Shown in pieces: positions 20,759 to 28,278 of a stretch of 64,000 bases of DNA. Source of the stretch: Formivibrio sp. (GTDB lineage Bacteria; Pseudomonadota; Gammaproteobacteria; Burkholderiales; Chitinibacteraceae); assembly GCA_031291275.1 (NCBI GenBank), contig JARLJJ010000633.1, forward strand, positions 1 to 64,000. Direction: 5' to 3'. The translations under genes were made by a program, and so were the position numbers. The notes beneath the pieces were generated by a model. That model saw only the letters and a program-made list of their open reading frames with translations, was not told where the DNA came from and did no database searches. Numbering within the stretch: the stretch's first letter is position 1; each line of letters begins with the position of its first letter.

Positions 20759-21522
20759 CAGGCATCTCTTCTGTGCAGTACGGTAAAAAGAGGCACGTGG
20801 TCGGAAAGTCCAATCCAATGTGCATCAGTCAATACGTCAGCGACTTCTATGTTGAAGCCTCGAGTGTAAATCCGGTCAAGGCGCAGGAAGGGCATCCGTG
20901 CGGGGAAACTTTTGGCCGCGGTACCGTGAAGGGTTTCAAATGCCTCGGCCAACCCCAATTCGTGCTTCAGTGTAAAGGTGGCTTCACGGGACCAGTCGTT
21001 GAAGTCCCCAGCCAGAACAAGCGGTTCTAGAGGCGGGATGCTGTTCTGGATATATTGGACCAGCATGGAAAGTTGCCGACGCCGATCATGCGCGAGTAAA
21101 TTGAGATGGACGCACAGCGCGTGCAGTGGTTGATTCCATGTGGCAGGTTGAAGGACACAATGCAGCAGACCGCGTTGCTCAAAGCGGTGCAAGGTCAGAT
21201 CAAGGTTGTGGGTGTCCCCGATAGGAAAGCGCGAGAGCAGAGCGTTACCGTGATGACCTAAACGGTGGTTGGCATTGCGGCCGTAGGCGGAGCTGAGGTG
21301 TTCACCGGCCAGGAATTCATGCTGCGGAGTATCGGGCCATGTATCAAAACGAAGCGCTCGGCGCAAATGCTCGCCTTGGACTTCCTGCAAGAAAACAAGA
21401 TCAGGATTGAGTCGAAGCAGCTCGCGACGCACTTCATGCAAGATCAGTCTGCGGTTGAAGGTTGAGACGCCTTTGTGGATGTTGTACGACGCAATTCGTA
21501 GACGTTTATCCATATTAATCAA
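20758..21522 (-). CDS. Endonuclease/exonuclease/phosphatase family protein
   Basis: 'LRIASYNIHKG', 'PDLVFLQEV', 'LAGDFNDW', 'GLSDHVPL'. Confidence 0.9.
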   Translation of the reverse strand: MINMDKRLRIASYNIHKGVSTFNRRLILHEVRRELLRLNPDLVFLQEVQGEHLRRALRFDTWPDTPQHEFLAGEHLSSAYGRNANHRLGHHGNALLSRFPIGDTHNLDLTLHRFEQRGLLHCVLQPATWNQPLHALCVHLNLLAHDRRRQLSMLVQYIQNSIPPLEPLVLAGDFNDWSREATFTLKHELGLAEAFETLHGTAAKSFPARMPFLRLDRIYTRGFNIEVADVLTDAHWIGLSDHVPLFTVLHRRDA

Positions 21523-21616
21523 GCACCTATATTATTTTTGTGGCGCTTAAATGTAAGTGATAACACGTGTTTATGACCTAATGAAATCAATGGGTTAAGT
21601 ACTCATTTTGAGTTAA

Positions 21617-22729
21617 TTATAGCCCTGAAGGAGGGGCAATGTTGACCCATTCCGAGCCGCGCACATCAAGATAAATTGCTGATGTATTCGCGTTGCGGTG
21701 CCCCCAGATAGCCTGAGAAAAGTCCTTTCCATACTGCTTTTCATAGAGTCGTCCCGATAAGCTGCGGATTTCGTGCAGAGTCGGTGGATTCTCTCCCATG
21801 ATTTCGGCCTTTTCGCGCGCAATAGCAAATCCATTGCTGAGAATTGAGATATACAGAGGATCACCGTGCTTGGCCTTCCCGCTGTTCCGGGTGTGGTAGA
21901 GCAAGGTTTTCGCGGTATACGATCCTTTCCGGCAGGATTCGATCACGCTGCCCAGTGTGGCGCCTGGTAGATCCGGGAGCGACAACTCCAGAGACAGGGC
22001 CACTTTCTGTCCGGTCTTGATCTGCTGCACAAACAGGTGGTTGTCGCGCACGTCCGTAAATTTCATATTGGCCAGATCCTCGCGCCGCTGCCCGGTAAGT
22101 AAAGCAAGCTCGATCATTCTGGCAATCCATGGCCGCGCGCGCTCTTCTTTAGCCTTGGTGTAGATCAGCTCAAACTGCTCCAGCGTCAGGCGCTCACGCT
22201 TCACTTTTACGCCGCGCACTTTAGTGATTTCTGCGGGGTTTTGTTGAATCCATCCTGCTGCCTGTGCTTCCCTGAACAGATCAACCAGACGTGAGCGAAC
22301 GTGCGTGGCCATGCGATTTTTCCCTGCGTCAGTCCATTCCTTCAGCAGATCGGCGATGTCGAGTGTCGTGATGGATGAAATGGGCCAGTTGTCCCACTTC
22401 TTGCGTGCGACCACCAGATAGGCCCGAACGCTGTTTAGACTTGTGGCGCGTAGCTCACGGGTTTCCTCAAGTAGCGTTTTATATCGATCGCACCAGTCGC
22501 CGAACGTTTTGTCATTGCTCATCCCGTTGAGCCGGTCAACCACGCGCAGGGATGTTTGAGGGCCGGAAATGTGTAGATTTGCCTCAATGGACTGATCGAA
22601 CGCTTCGCGCTTGTCCCGACCGATCCCGTATTCCTTGCCATCGCGCGGATCGCGCCAAGAATAGTATCCGTTGCGTTCGTAGAGGTTTTCCGGGAATGCC
22701 CGGTGCTTACTATTTCTTGGCCGTGCCAT
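21617..22729 (-). CDS. int: Phage tyrosine recombinase integrase
   Basis: 'ELALLTGQRREDLANM', 'LHEIRSLSGRLYEKQYG', 'IWGHRNANTSAIYLD'. Confidence 0.92.
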   Translation of the reverse strand: MARPRNSKHRAFPENLYERNGYYSWRDPRDGKEYGIGRDKREAFDQSIEANLHISGPQTSLRVVDRLNGMSNDKTFGDWCDRYKTLLEETRELRATSLNSVRAYLVVARKKWDNWPISSITTLDIADLLKEWTDAGKNRMATHVRSRLVDLFREAQAAGWIQQNPAEITKVRGVKVKRERLTLEQFELIYTKAKEERARPWIARMIELALLTGQRREDLANMKFTDVRDNHLFVQQIKTGQKVALSLELSLPDLPGATLGSVIESCRKGSYTAKTLLYHTRNSGKAKHGDPLYISILSNGFAIAREKAEIMGENPPTLHEIRSLSGRLYEKQYGKDFSQAIWGHRNANTSAIYLDVRGSEWVNIAPPSGL

Positions 22730-22731
22730 GA

Positions 22732-23022
22732 TTACCGTCCTGCTGCTCTGACGCGATCAACTAGCCGGCTTCCCTTGGATGGCAAAGCAGATTCATTACT
22801 GGCAGGCAGGGCGGTGTGATGCATTGATGGTCCGCGTTTTGGTAGTGGGGTGTAACGAGATTCTCGACGAACGAACCAGGTAGCGCCGACCTTCTCGGGC
22901 GTAGGCATGATCAGTCCTGATCGTGCCCATTTACGTAGCGTGTCCATATTGGGTGCTTTGTCGCCATATTCATTTTCTGCCCACACATCCAGTGTGATCC
23001 AGGCGGGTTGTTTTTGGCTCAT
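22732..23022 (-). CDS. xis: Excisionase-like DNA-binding protein
   Basis: 'WAENEYGDKAPNMDTLRKWARSGLIMPTPEKVGATWFVR', adjacent to int. Confidence 0.8.
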   Translation of the reverse strand: MSQKQPAWITLDVWAENEYGDKAPNMDTLRKWARSGLIMPTPEKVGATWFVRRESRYTPLPKRGPSMHHTALPASNESALPSKGSRLVDRVRAAGR

Positions 23023-23549
23023 GCCGCTCTCCCAACCTTCAAAAGTTTTTCGTCTACCATCTTTGCCGCTTCCAGTAGTGCCCTGGTTAGGTGTGACCGA
23101 TCGGCTACACGGATCAAGGCATCAAACCAATTGATGCTGGCGCGGATGGCTTCTATTTCCGTCATCGTTGCGATGTAGTGTCCTCGCAGGACAAAGCGTT
23201 CACCAATATCGCCAAGCGCATCTGCAGCGGCTTCAAAAATCGGCATGCTGGGTACGACCTGGTCTCGGGTACCGTCATTTGCCGCCCAGGTGTGAATCTC
23301 TTTCGCTAAGCAGAACGCGCCGCAGTTGCTTTCGTTCAGCTCAATGAACCCTGTGGTATCAAGCTTGCCGGCCATCAACTTTTCGACCAGGACGAAAAGC
23401 GGGGTGATGAGGTGGCTGCAGTCCTCATCGCCTGCTTGAGTGGCGTTGGCCAGCGCAAGGCGCGTGTTGAATGCCTTGACTGCGGCATCGCGGTTCAGGA
23501 TTTGTTGGGGCTTGGCGCGCGCGGCGGCGCGGCGTTGGGCGCGGTTCAT
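23019..23549 (-). CDS. Phage hypothetical protein
   Basis: ORF overlapping neighbours in the leftward operon; start MNRAQRRAAAR. Confidence 0.6.
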   Translation of the reverse strand: MNRAQRRAAARAKPQQILNRDAAVKAFNTRLALANATQAGDEDCSHLITPLFVLVEKLMAGKLDTTGFIELNESNCGAFCLAKEIHTWAANDGTRDQVVPSMPIFEAAADALGDIGERFVLRGHYIATMTEIEAIRASINWFDALIRVADRSHLTRALLEAAKMVDEKLLKVGRAA

Positions 23550-23872
23550 GCTGCCTCCCGTAAAGTCATCCATTCGGTGTCTTCTGGCGTAACCAGTAGT
23601 GCGGAATGCTGGAATGTGGCGGTTAAAAGCTCGTTAACCAGGCACTTGGCTGTCTTGATAAGCGCTTCAGGCGTTGTTGGAAAGCGCGGATAATTTACCA
23701 GGCCAACTACAAATCCAGCTTCTTCGCCGCCGGTGTAGATGAATGTTGTTGGCTCGATCGTGACGCACAGCCCTTGGTGAAAGCAGTATTGCCTAATTGC
23801 TTGTTTCGCAACCTCGATAGGTCCGCTCATAAAAATATGAACTCGGTATGTTTTTACGGATTTGATTTGCAT
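23546..23872 (-). CDS. Phage hypothetical protein
   Basis: ORF in the leftward operon; start chosen at MQIKSVKTYRVHIF because the longer track ORF overlaps the upstream gene. Confidence 0.6.
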   Translation of the reverse strand: MQIKSVKTYRVHIFMSGPIEVAKQAIRQYCFHQGLCVTIEPTTFIYTGGEEAGFVVGLVNYPRFPTTPEALIKTAKCLVNELLTATFQHSALLVTPEDTEWMTLREAA

Positions 23873-23879
23873 GGCAGCG

Positions 23880-24815
23880 TTACTCGCAAAGCCCATAGAT
23901 GGATGAGCAAAGCGGCCCGTCATCCATGCGGATAAAGTCAAATTGCTTGCCGCCGCGACTGGTCTGTGCCCACTCGACAAATACGTCGATGGTTTGTGTG
24001 GCTGACCATGCGCTATCGCCTGATGGCGCAGCAAAGAAGGTTGAAGCGCCGCGCTTGCTTGCTTCTTTGACGGCTAATTCCCATTGCCGGATGCGGTCGA
24101 TTTCTTCTGGGAAACGCTTGCTTATTTCCAACAACTCATCCTTGCGGCAGTTGATGCAGGGCATGCAGCCAACGCGGCCCATACCCTGCTCATACAGCGG
24201 GTTGTGCTTTATTCCGTGCTTTTTGTGCATGTCAAAGCAGTCTTGCGCTGTCCATTTCAGGATGGGCCGGTAGTTCCACATTTCCGCGCCGTTGTTGTTG
24301 GTCAAGGCTAGATCGTTTTCTATCAGTAAACTTCGGCGCAGCGATTCATCAGCCCGTACGCCCTGCCATGAAATCACATCATGCCCAGTGTCCATCAGCG
24401 GGAATTGCACTTTCCGCTGAATCGGGTTGCGCTTCAATTCCTCGCTGCAGAAAGCGGCCTTAGCCGACGGGAAGCGACCCTTCCAGATGCATAGATCGAG
24501 AAACGGAATGCCGCTCGGCACCAGCGCAGCAGCAGCGCGATCAATTGCGGTTTGCGGCACGCCTTTATCGGCCCAATGTGCCAGCACGTATTCGCGCTTC
24601 TTGGTGATCTGCGCAGAAAAATCCCCTTTGACCCAGCGAATTTGCATTCCGGTAGCTTGTTCCAGATAGTGCAGGTAATCATAGGTCTGCGGGTGCTCAT
24701 TGCCGGTATCGGCAAACACGGCCTGCATGTTTTCCGGCTGGCGCTCTCTGGCCAGCAATAGCAGTGCTGTTGAGTCCTTGCCTCCGCTAATGCTTAGGAT
24801 GTTGTGTTCGCTCAC
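23880..24815 (-). CDS. PAPS-reductase/ATP-PPase-like phage protein
   Basis: 'ILSISGGKDSTALLLLA' PP-loop, 'VFADTGNEHPQTYDYL', C-terminal 'RVGCMPCINCRKDELLEI'; GTG start overlaps the RT stop (GTGA). Confidence 0.87.
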   Translation of the reverse strand: MSEHNILSISGGKDSTALLLLARERQPENMQAVFADTGNEHPQTYDYLHYLEQATGMQIRWVKGDFSAQITKKREYVLAHWADKGVPQTAIDRAAAALVPSGIPFLDLCIWKGRFPSAKAAFCSEELKRNPIQRKVQFPLMDTGHDVISWQGVRADESLRRSLLIENDLALTNNNGAEMWNYRPILKWTAQDCFDMHKKHGIKHNPLYEQGMGRVGCMPCINCRKDELLEISKRFPEEIDRIRQWELAVKEASKRGASTFFAAPSGDSAWSATQTIDVFVEWAQTSRGGKQFDFIRMDDGPLCSSIYGLCE

Positions 24816-26173
24816 GCGGCTCTCCTGTATGTCTTGGTAATGTCGTAATTGATGGTCTGCCCGCGACTGCGCAGCAGGTTTGCCAGTGCGGTGCGGTCTT
24901 TGTGGCTGTGGCTGGCTTGGCGCAGCAGTCCGAAGTAGCTGTTGCCGACTTCAAACAGGTCTGCGCTCGGCAGGCGCTCGAGGCGGTGCATGCCGGTATT
25001 GATCGTTCTGCGGCGGGTGGTACGGCGCCATGGGCTGATCACCTGGCCGATGAAATCCACGCCGCGATCAACCGGCTGCAGAATGGTTTTCTTGTGGTTC
25101 AGCTGTGCGCCCAGTGTGGCCGGCAGGAATTCTGCGATGCGTGCATGCGCGGCATTCAGCCATTGCGGTGACTGGTGCAGCAGGATGAAGTCATCGACAT
25201 AGCGCACGTAATGCTTCGCGCCGATATGGTGTTTGGCGAACTGATCCAGATCGTTCAGGTAGACGTTGGCGAAGAACTGGCTGCTCAGGTTGCCGATCGG
25301 CAGGCCGAGGTGTTCCGGCTGATTGGTCAGGCGCTTGTGGTGCGGCACCAAGTCCAGCAGCTCCGGGCTGCAGCGTAGGTCATAGTTCTGGCGCGGATCA
25401 TGCAACAGGATGGTTTCGGCCAGGCTTAGCCACCATGGATCGCTGATATGGGCGGCCAGCTGCTTGCGCAGGATGCGTTTGTCGATGCTGACAAAGAAAT
25501 TCGCCAGGTCGAGCTTCAGGTAGTGCGCCGGCTGCTGCCAGTTCTGGGTGATGCTGCGGATTTTGCTTTCCAGCCGCTGGGCTGCGTAGAGCGTGCCGCG
25601 TCCTTTGATGCAGGCGCAGCTATCGGCAATAAATCGCGCTTCGATGCTTGGGGAGACGTGGTTGTAAAACAGGTGGTGCACGATCCGGTCACGGAATTCT
25701 GCCGCCCATACTTCCCGCGGCTTCGGGTGGGTGACCACAAAGCAGATCGAGCGACCGGGCTGGTAGGCGCCAGCGCGCAGCGCGGTATTCAGCTCGATCA
25801 GGTTGCGTTCAAGGTTTTGCTCGAATGCCAGTGCGGAGCGGCTGTTGCGCTTGGTGCGCCGGCAATCAAAGTAAGCTTGTACCAGGTCGGAAAAAAGGAA
25901 AGCCGCATCGCTTTCATCTGCGGACTGCCCGAGCGCAATACTCGTTGTCCTTGTCGTTGTTGTTCTGGTTGCCATTGTCGAAGTTCTGAATAAAGGCATA
26001 GTGGGCTCCATCGTGCTATCTACGTCGCCGCGCCGATTACTCAGTGCGGAAACTGCGTCGGACCTGATCCCGCATGGGCGAGTGGTATCCGGGCTACGCG
26101 TGGCGGTGGCTTTACGGGGCCAGCGGCACGACCAGATTAAAATTCGCATAGGCATGGCCGCCGTGGCGGTCAT
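24812..26173 (-). CDS. DGR reverse transcriptase (start uncertain; in-frame ATGs at 26173, 26011, 25999 and 25975)
   Basis: RT motifs 'YLKLDLANFFVSIDKRIL', 'LGLPIGNLSSQFFANVYLNDLD', 'YVRYVDDFILLH', 'FIGQVISP'. Confidence 0.95.
   Translation of the reverse strand: MTATAAMPMRILIWSCRWPRKATATRSPDTTRPCGIRSDAVSALSNRRGDVDSTMEPTMPLFRTSTMATRTTTTRTTSIALGQSADESDAAFLFSDLVQAYFDCRRTKRNSRSALAFEQNLERNLIELNTALRAGAYQPGRSICFVVTHPKPREVWAAEFRDRIVHHLFYNHVSPSIEARFIADSCACIKGRGTLYAAQRLESKIRSITQNWQQPAHYLKLDLANFFVSIDKRILRKQLAAHISDPWWLSLAETILLHDPRQNYDLRCSPELLDLVPHHKRLTNQPEHLGLPIGNLSSQFFANVYLNDLDQFAKHHIGAKHYVRYVDDFILLHQSPQWLNAAHARIAEFLPATLGAQLNHKKTILQPVDRGVDFIGQVISPWRRTTRRRTINTGMHRLERLPSADLFEVGNSYFGLLRQASHSHKDRTALANLLRSRGQTINYDITKTYRRAA
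25917..26007 (-). repeat. DGR template repeat (TR)
   Basis: 91 nt collinear with three downstream VRs; coding-strand sense is AAC/GAC-rich and in VR frame reads AHYAFIQNFDNGNQNNNDKDNEYCARAVRR-stop. Confidence 0.96.
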
Positions 26174-26523
26174 ACAACGAGCGACGATGCGGATTTTCGC
26201 CAGCCACTGGTTTGCTTCCCGATGCTGTCCGTAAGTGCGATGGCTGTGGCGTACTGGGCGACCGAGATGAAGCGCTTATCTTTCGATAGGCGAATCAGCA
26301 GCTCGGCCACTTGCAGGCGCTCCAGCAGGTCTTCCAGGTGCGGCACCTTGTTCTTGGCGACGTTGGCCCGGAAGATCAAAACAATCAGGGACAAGCACTC
26401 GTCCCGAATTCGTCCGCCGATCGATGCCTTATAATCGCGGGGCATGTTGCGAACCAAATCAGTGGCCAAGTCCAGTAGGTCGTAGGCTGATTTGTAAATC
26501 GGTAGTTGCGTATGCAGTGCCAT
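26170..26523 (-). CDS. avd: DGR accessory variability determinant (Avd-like four-helix protein)
   Basis: 'LPIYKSAYDLLDLATDLVRNMPRDYKASIGGRIRDECLSLIVLIFRAN...LLERLQVAELLIRLSKDKRFIS'; start set after the VR1 hairpin. Confidence 0.88.
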   Translation of the reverse strand: MALHTQLPIYKSAYDLLDLATDLVRNMPRDYKASIGGRIRDECLSLIVLIFRANVAKNKVPHLEDLLERLQVAELLIRLSKDKRFISVAQYATAIALTDSIGKQTSGWRKSASSLVV

Positions 26524-26541
26524 GGCGAAAAATTTTCCAGC

Positions 26542-26557
26542 GCGGGCTTGCGCCCGC
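26542..26557 (-). promoter_or_regulatory. DGR target hairpin downstream of VR1
   Basis: gcgggc-ttgc-gcccgc; exactly 32 nt from the VR1 3' (coding) end. Confidence 0.85.
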
Positions 26558-26574
26558 TTCAAATGGTTAAAGGG

Positions 26575-27054
26575 TTAAATAACTGAGACTCTGCGGACTG
26601 CCCGAGCGCAATACTCGTAGCCCTTGACGTCGCCGTTCTGGCCGCCACCGTCGAAGGTCTGAACAAAGGCATAGCGGGCTTCTGTGGGATGCTCTTCGCA
26701 GGACCAGTGCCAGCGCGGCTTAAAGTGTTTTTTCAGGTTGGCGTAGAGCAGCGACTGCTCGCGGCGGGTAGGGAGTTCGCCGCCTTGCTCGGCGGCCCAA
26801 TCCTTGGCGGCTTGCCACTTGATGTCTTCAATGCTTTCAGGAAGTAGGATCAGGTGGTAGTCGGCGGCGCCATCCTCGCCCAGGATGATGCCGGCGTAGT
26901 GTTCGCCATCCGCTAGTGTGGGGCGGGTCGGCGCGGCAACGGATGCTGGTTTAACTGCCTGCTGGCAGATGGTTTCTAGGATCTGCTTCACGATCGACGT
27001 GGCCGGTAGAGTGATCGTGGCCTCGCCGACTTTCAGGGTTACTTCTTGTGTCAT
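26575..27054 (-). CDS. DGR target protein 1 (DUF1566/Lcl-type variable C-terminus)
   Basis: C-terminal 'ARYAFVQTFDGGGQNGDVKGYEYCARAVRRVSVI' encoded by VR1. Confidence 0.9.
   Translation of the reverse strand: MTQEVTLKVGEATITLPATSIVKQILETICQQAVKPASVAAPTRPTLADGEHYAGIILGEDGAADYHLILLPESIEDIKWQAAKDWAAEQGGELPTRREQSLLYANLKKHFKPRWHWSCEEHPTEARYAFVQTFDGGGQNGDVKGYEYCARAVRRVSVI
26590..26680 (-). repeat. DGR variable repeat VR1
   Basis: 91-nt alignment to TR; 13 mismatches, all at TR T on the + strand (A in coding sense). Confidence 0.96.
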
Positions 27055-27080
27055 GGTTTAATCCTCAAAAATTTCACCAC

Positions 27081-27096
27081 GCGGGCTTGCGCCCGC
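27081..27096 (-). promoter_or_regulatory. DGR target hairpin downstream of VR2
   Basis: gcgggcttgcgcccgc, 32 nt from the VR2 end. Confidence 0.85.
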
Positions 27097-27110
27097 TCTG
27101 AATGGTTGAA

Positions 27111-27509
27111 TTACTCAATGACTGAGACTCTGCGGACTGCCCGAGCGCAATACTCGTTGCCCTTGTCGTGGAAGTCCTGGTCGCCATAGTCGAAGTTCTG
27201 AACAAAGGCATAGGGGGAATAGTTCGGATACTCTTCTCCCGACCAGTACCAACTTGGCTTGAATCGCTCTTTCAGATTGGTGAAAAGCAGCGACTGCTCG
27301 CGGCGGGTAGGAAGTTCACCGCCTTGTTCTGCTGCCCAATCCATAGCGGTTTGCCAGTTGACGTCCTCGACTTCGCCCGGGATCAGGATTAGGTGGTAGT
27401 CGGCGGCGCCATCCTTGCCCAGGATGATGCCGGCGTAGAGTTCTCCCGCTGCCAAGGTCTGTTTCGCGATCGATGTAGTTGGCAGAGTGATGGTGGTTTC
27501 TTGGTTCAT
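27111..27509 (-). CDS. DGR target protein 2 (paralogue of target 1)
   Basis: Shares 'YAGIILGKDGAADYHLIL...WAAEQGGELPTRREQSLL' with target 1; C-terminal 'SPYAFVQNFDYGDQDFHDKGNEYCARAVRRVSVIE'. Confidence 0.9.
   Translation of the reverse strand: MNQETTITLPTTSIAKQTLAAGELYAGIILGKDGAADYHLILIPGEVEDVNWQTAMDWAAEQGGELPTRREQSLLFTNLKERFKPSWYWSGEEYPNYSPYAFVQNFDYGDQDFHDKGNEYCARAVRRVSVIE
27129..27217 (-). repeat. DGR variable repeat VR2
   Basis: 89-nt alignment to TR; 9 mismatches, all at TR T on the + strand. Confidence 0.96.
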
Positions 27510-27535
27510 GATTCAATCCTTAAAAATTTGACCAC

Positions 27536-27551
27536 GCGGGCTTGCGCCCGC
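27536..27551 (-). promoter_or_regulatory. DGR target hairpin downstream of VR3
   Basis: gcgggcttgcgcccgc, 32 nt from the VR3 end. Confidence 0.85.
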
Positions 27552-27565
27552 TCTGAATGGTTGAA

Positions 27566-28177
27566 TTACTCAATTACTGACAATCTGCGGACTGCCCGAG
27601 CGCAATACTCGTTGCCCTTGGCGTTGCCGCACTGGTGGCCAGTGTCGAAGTACTGAAAAAAGGCACAGTGGGCGGAATACTGGGTGCTGGACCAATGCCA
27701 GCGCGGTTCGAAGGCCTCTGCATTGCCTTGTTGGAAGGCCTCGACGCTGGTTTGCGCTGGAGAGGTTTTGGTGTACGGATAGCTGACCGGTACGCTGCTG
27801 GCGTTGTCGCCATCCCGGAAGCTGCACCAGTTCTGCTCTGTGGTCGGTTTCAGGTTGCGATAGCAGATTTCCAGCTCGTCGCGGCTGGGTAGATACCAGT
27901 CGTCCAGATCCGCAATGCGCAGGGCCAGAATACGCTTCGCCAAGCCGCTGCCTGCCGCTGCCATAGCCAAAGTGTTGCTGCGGCCGTCGAAGCACGAATC
28001 TGCGCCATCGACTTCTTGCGGGTATTCGCCCCATGCAATATCGATGAATTCGCCTTCGGCTTTTGGGCTTACGATCAGCGCATGTAATTGGTCGCCATTG
28101 CGGAATAGACCGGCGAAAAATCCGCCAGAAAGCACTGATCCGATAGCGGGGAGGGTGGTTTTGTTGATGTGGTTCAT
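27566..28177 (-). CDS. DGR target protein 3 (DUF1566-like)
   Basis: 'DDWYLPSRDELEICYRNLKP...RWHWSSTQYSAHCAFFQYFDTGHQCGNAKGNEYCARAVRRLSVIE'. Confidence 0.9.
   Translation of the reverse strand: MNHINKTTLPAIGSVLSGGFFAGLFRNGDQLHALIVSPKAEGEFIDIAWGEYPQEVDGADSCFDGRSNTLAMAAAGSGLAKRILALRIADLDDWYLPSRDELEICYRNLKPTTEQNWCSFRDGDNASSVPVSYPYTKTSPAQTSVEAFQQGNAEAFEPRWHWSSTQYSAHCAFFQYFDTGHQCGNAKGNEYCARAVRRLSVIE
27584..27673 (-). repeat. DGR variable repeat VR3
   Basis: Alignment to TR; 11 mismatches, all at TR T on the + strand. Confidence 0.96.
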
Positions 28178-28278
28178 TTGATGCTCCAGATGATGGTGAT
28201 AAAAGTGATACAAACTGGTACTGCGATAAGTGCGACGACAAATGGGAATGCGGCACGAGCAAGCTGGCGACGGGTCAT
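28174..28278 (-). CDS. 34-aa single-TM peptide MTRRQLARAAFPFVVALIAVPVCITFITIIWSIK
   Basis: Not in the ORF track; start overlaps the kinase stop and stop overlaps the target-3 ATG (ATGA junctions). Confidence 0.55.
   Translation of the reverse strand: MTRRQLARAAFPFVVALIAVPVCITFITIIWSIK

Noticed and set aside
21523-21616. Candidate attL sequence compared by eye with 59840-60023
   Set aside because: Only short, unconvincing matches (such as aaatcaa) were seen; att sites need comparison to an empty site.
26523-26562. N-terminal extension of the Avd-like ORF (MKRAQARAGKFFA)
   Set aside because: This stretch is the VR1 downstream hairpin region; the start at 26523 (MALHTQLPIYKSAYD) fits the family better.
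26542-27551. Regularly repeated hairpins considered as a CRISPR-like or REP array
   Set aside because: Only three copies at gene-length spacing, each at a fixed distance from a VR; explained as DGR target structures.
27570-28262. 230-aa alternative-frame ORF overlapping DGR target 3
   Set aside because: Arg/Ser/Gln-rich shadow translation; the VR-coding frame carries the conserved DUF1566-like residues.
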